Part shown: one piece after another, positions 18,505 to 20,151 of the stretch
How the letters are laid out: every line of letters starts with the position of its first letter
Position numbering within the stretch: the stretch's first letter is position 1
Virus record (IMG/VR): IMGVR_UViG_3300042887_000462
Coordinates: 1-20,151 of that record
Source of the DNA: a virus
Strand: one strand, 5' to 3'
Length of the DNA stretch: 20,151 nt
Program-made: the position numbers and the translations under genes
The notes under the pieces: generated by a model
Told to the model about the DNA's origin: nothing
The model's input: only the letters and a program-made list of their open reading frames with translations
Databases searched by the model: none

Positions 18505-18917
18505 AGACATTCAGCGAATATTTGGCTGAAGCCAATATTACAAACAAAGAAGTGGCCGATATGGCAAATGCTAATGATGCATTACTTGATAAGACATATG
18601 GATATGGTAGAAGCAGGATCAGCCCAATTCGCGGCAAAAACAAAGCATTTGGGCAAGCATCAAACTTCAATAGTGCATTGCGCGGAATAATTGCCGCTAA
18701 GAGAAGCAAGGGTAATCTTCGTGCCACATCTGATGCTATTCATCGCGGCTGGGGTGAAACTGTCAAGACACATCCTGCTTCTGATTCAAAGAAGCAGGCA
18801 AATCGTGAAAAACTCAAAGGCACACCATACTTCAAACTTTCACGCGATGAACAAAGCAAAGATGATGTGATTGCCAAAAATATCATCAAGCGTGTAAAGA
18901 GAAAGAAGAAGAAATAA
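18501..18917 (+). CDS. Basic protein with T4-like capsid-targeting N-terminus (putative internal head protein)
   Basis: The 138-residue product opens MKTFSEYLAEA, very close to the capsid-targeting sequence MKTYQEFIAEA of T4 internal proteins. In T4 this tag directs proteins into the prohead and is cut off by the gp21 protease after an (L/I)-x-E; here LAE fits. The remainder is strongly basic (KAFGQASNFNSALRGIIAAK, later HPASDSKKQANREKLKG, and a final KRVKRKKKK), as expected of a protein that co-packages with DNA. It starts on the phoH stop (ATGA) and overlaps the next gene (TAATG). Packaging is inferred, not shown. Confidence 0.75.
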   Translation: MKTFSEYLAEANITNKEVADMANANDALLDKTYGYGRSRISPIRGKNKAFGQASNFNSALRGIIAAKRSKGNLRATSDAIHRGWGETVKTHPASDSKKQANREKLKGTPYFKLSRDEQSKDDVIAKNIIKRVKRKKKK

Positions 18918-19348
18918 TGCCAAGATTAGTTCTCATTACAGGTGGTTTTGATCCTGTTCACTCAGGCCACATAGAGTATATCAATGCGGCCAAAGAACTC
19001 GGAAACTATCTGTTTGTGGGACTGAACAGCGATGAATGGCTTACTCGCAAGAAGGGTAAGCCATTCATGCCCTGGCATGAAAGACATATGATCATATCAA
19101 ATCTGAGGGCAGTAGATGATTGTTTTGCGTTTGATGATAGTGATAGTTCGGCGTGCGATGCGATTCGTAAAGTCAGAGAAGAGAATCCAGAACAGACGAT
19201 TGTCTTTGCGAACGGAGGCGACAGAACTCAGGAGAACATACCAGAAATGAATTGTGGTGTGGATGATGTTGAGTTTGTCTTTGGTATTGGTGGTCAAGAA
19301 AAGAAGAACAGTTCATCTTGGATTCTAAAGAATTGGGAAAGCAAATGA
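18917..19348 (+). CDS. Cytidylyltransferase-like nucleotidyltransferase
   Basis: The 143-residue protein has the HxGH nucleotide-binding motif in GGFDPVHSGHIEYINAAKEL (9-28), VGLNSDEWLTRKKGKPF and a C-terminal SSSWIL corresponding to the (I/S)ST(S/T).(I/L) motif. It belongs to the glycerol-3-phosphate cytidylyltransferase/RfaE family, which activates phosphorylated sugars or polyols with CTP or ATP. Such genes occur in T4-like phages, where the substrate is unknown; envelope or capsule precursors or NAD metabolism are options. It lies between two genes with capsid-targeting-like leaders but lacks one itself. Confidence 0.85.
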   Translation: MPRLVLITGGFDPVHSGHIEYINAAKELGNYLFVGLNSDEWLTRKKGKPFMPWHERHMIISNLRAVDDCFAFDDSDSSACDAIRKVREENPEQTIVFANGGDRTQENIPEMNCGVDDVEFVFGIGGQEKKNSSSWILKNWESK

Positions 19349-19557
19349 AGAGCTTTAAGGAATATCTAACAGAAGAAAAAGCTTCAAAAGAAGAAGCCGT
19401 GTATCAAGACAATCCTAAGAATGAACAGAAGTGTATCAACTGTACCATGTGGCGTGAACCTAATAAGTGTACTGCGGTTGCTGGCGTGATTGATCCTAAT
19501 GGATGGTGCAAGTGGTACAAAGGTGGTGCTTATGGTAAGAGAGGTAATAAAGTGTGA
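19345..19557 (+). CDS. Capsid-targeted HiPIP-like iron-sulfur protein (putative)
   Basis: The 70-residue product opens MKSFKEYLTEEKA, again like the T4 capsid-targeting tag with an LTE protease site. The mature part has four cysteines (C30, C33, C42, C55) in KCINCTMWREPNKCTAVAGV, then IDPNGWCKWY. The last part fits the high-potential iron-sulfur protein pattern C-x(6)-I-x(3)-G-W-C-x(2)-Y, with CxxC upstream. A 4Fe-4S cluster is likely; simple zinc binding is the alternative. The ATG at 19345 overlaps the previous stop (ATGA); the frame's earlier codons belong to the previous gene. Confidence 0.72.
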   Translation: MKSFKEYLTEEKASKEEAVYQDNPKNEQKCINCTMWREPNKCTAVAGVIDPNGWCKWYKGGAYGKRGNKV

Positions 19558-20151
19558 AGAAGTTTAAATTCGTTGAAGGAATGCCAGAGTTAAAACAACT
19601 TGATGTGGACGAAAGCACAGGTAAAAGATTCTATATCACACCAAACGGCGTAAAGCTTCCTTCCGTTACAACTGTTCTCGGCCACTTCAAAAAGAAGTCT
19701 CTCATTGAATGGCGCAATAGAATTGGCAATGAAGAAGCTGATAAGGTAATGTTCCGCGCTTCCAATCGTGGCACTCGCTTTCATAACATGATGGAAGGTT
19801 ATCTTCGCAACGAGGATGACTTTCTCAATGGTGTAATGCCTGACATGAGACAGGCTTTCAACGATATGAAAGAAACGCTTGACTTGATTGACAATATACG
19901 TTATATTGAAAGTCCTCTCTACAGTGAGAAGCTTGGTGTTGCAGGAAGAACAGATGTCATCGCAGAGTTTGCTGGTGTTCCTTCTATCATAGACTTCAAG
20001 ACTTCGCGCAATGAAAAGAAAGTAGAATGGATTGAAAATTACTTTGAGCAAGGAACTGCGTATGCTCTGATGTATGAAGAATTGGTAAACGAACCTATGA
20101 ATCAAATCGTTATTCTCATATCGGTTGATTTTATGGAACATCCACAAGTTT
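19554..20151 (+). CDS. PD-(D/E)XK exonuclease, 5' part (runs off the window)
   Basis: At least 199 residues are encoded without a stop. The GTG start at 19554 overlaps the previous stop and follows AGAGG. The protein has PSVTTVLGHFKKKSLIEWRN (36-55), ASNRGTRFHNMMEGYL (69-84), GVAGRTDVIAEF with the metal-binding Asp, IIDFKTSR (the D-x-K motif) and a helix EQGTAYALMYEEL. This order is that of RecB/MGME1-like exonucleases encoded by T4-like phages, acting on DNA ends in recombination or repair. The C-terminus lies beyond the window. Confidence 0.85.
   Translation, partial: MKKFKFVEGMPELKQLDVDESTGKRFYITPNGVKLPSVTTVLGHFKKKSLIEWRNRIGNEEADKVMFRASNRGTRFHNMMEGYLRNEDDFLNGVMPDMRQAFNDMKETLDLIDNIRYIESPLYSEKLGVAGRTDVIAEFAGVPSIIDFKTSRNEKKVEWIENYFEQGTAYALMYEELVNEPMNQIVILISVDFMEHPQV

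Noticed and set aside
1-20151. tRNA genes, CRISPR arrays or insertion sequences
   Set aside because: No cloverleaf with the conserved T-arm GTTCRANYC, no regularly spaced array and no transposase or terminal inverted repeats were seen; the short tandem repeats are only pairs.

Overview
The window looks like part of a large T4-superfamily (myovirus-type) phage genome. Every gene I can support is on the + strand. Genes are packed with ATGA, TAATG or short overlaps, most are small phage-only families, and several proteins match T4 enzymes in detail: RNA ligase 1, the two halves of polynucleotide kinase/phosphatase, RNase H, an endonuclease VII-like nuclease and PhoH. The host cannot be read from the sequence. 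An alphaproteobacterium is only a weak guess from general resemblance. I see no tRNA, rRNA, CRISPR, insertion sequence or attachment site, and no gene-free stretch above about 210 bases.

Layout. Bases 1-2360 are an early-type region: tandem repeats, two copies of a composite promoter (P1, P2) and small accessory genes. Bases 2369-5852 hold a nucleic-acid end-repair cluster: a HAD 3'-phosphatase, an Rnl1-type RNA ligase, a P-loop 5'-kinase and a calcineurin-like phosphoesterase, mixed with tiny membrane proteins. Bases 5852-9189 hold a glutaredoxin and a run of conserved phage proteins of unknown function. Bases 9223-11153 hold RNase H, a DUF6433-like protein, a SprT-like metalloprotease and a small acidic/basic protein. 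Bases 11154-15677 form a second early-type block with three more copies of the composite promoter (P3-P5), a winged-helix protein with a basic linker, a secreted protein, a lipoprotein and an RF-1-like protein without GGQ. Bases 15690-17708 carry an endonuclease VII-like nuclease and conserved unknowns, with CTAAATA late-promoter-like boxes. Bases 17732-20151 hold a hairpin, PhoH, two proteins with T4-like capsid-targeting N-termini (one of them resembling a high-potential iron-sulfur protein), a nucleotidyltransferase and the start of a PD-(D/E)XK exonuclease cut off by the window end.

The strongest unusual signals are: (1) a five-copy promoter architecture with a palindromic 15-mer exactly 26 bp upstream of the -35 box and an invariant 21-bp spacer; (2) the split of the T4 Pnkp phosphatase and kinase activities into separate genes on either side of the RNA ligase; (3) a small protein that combines a capsid-targeting-like leader with a HiPIP-type four-cysteine pattern, suggesting an iron-sulfur protein packaged in the head. 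All functions are inferred from reading the sequence; no database search was run.
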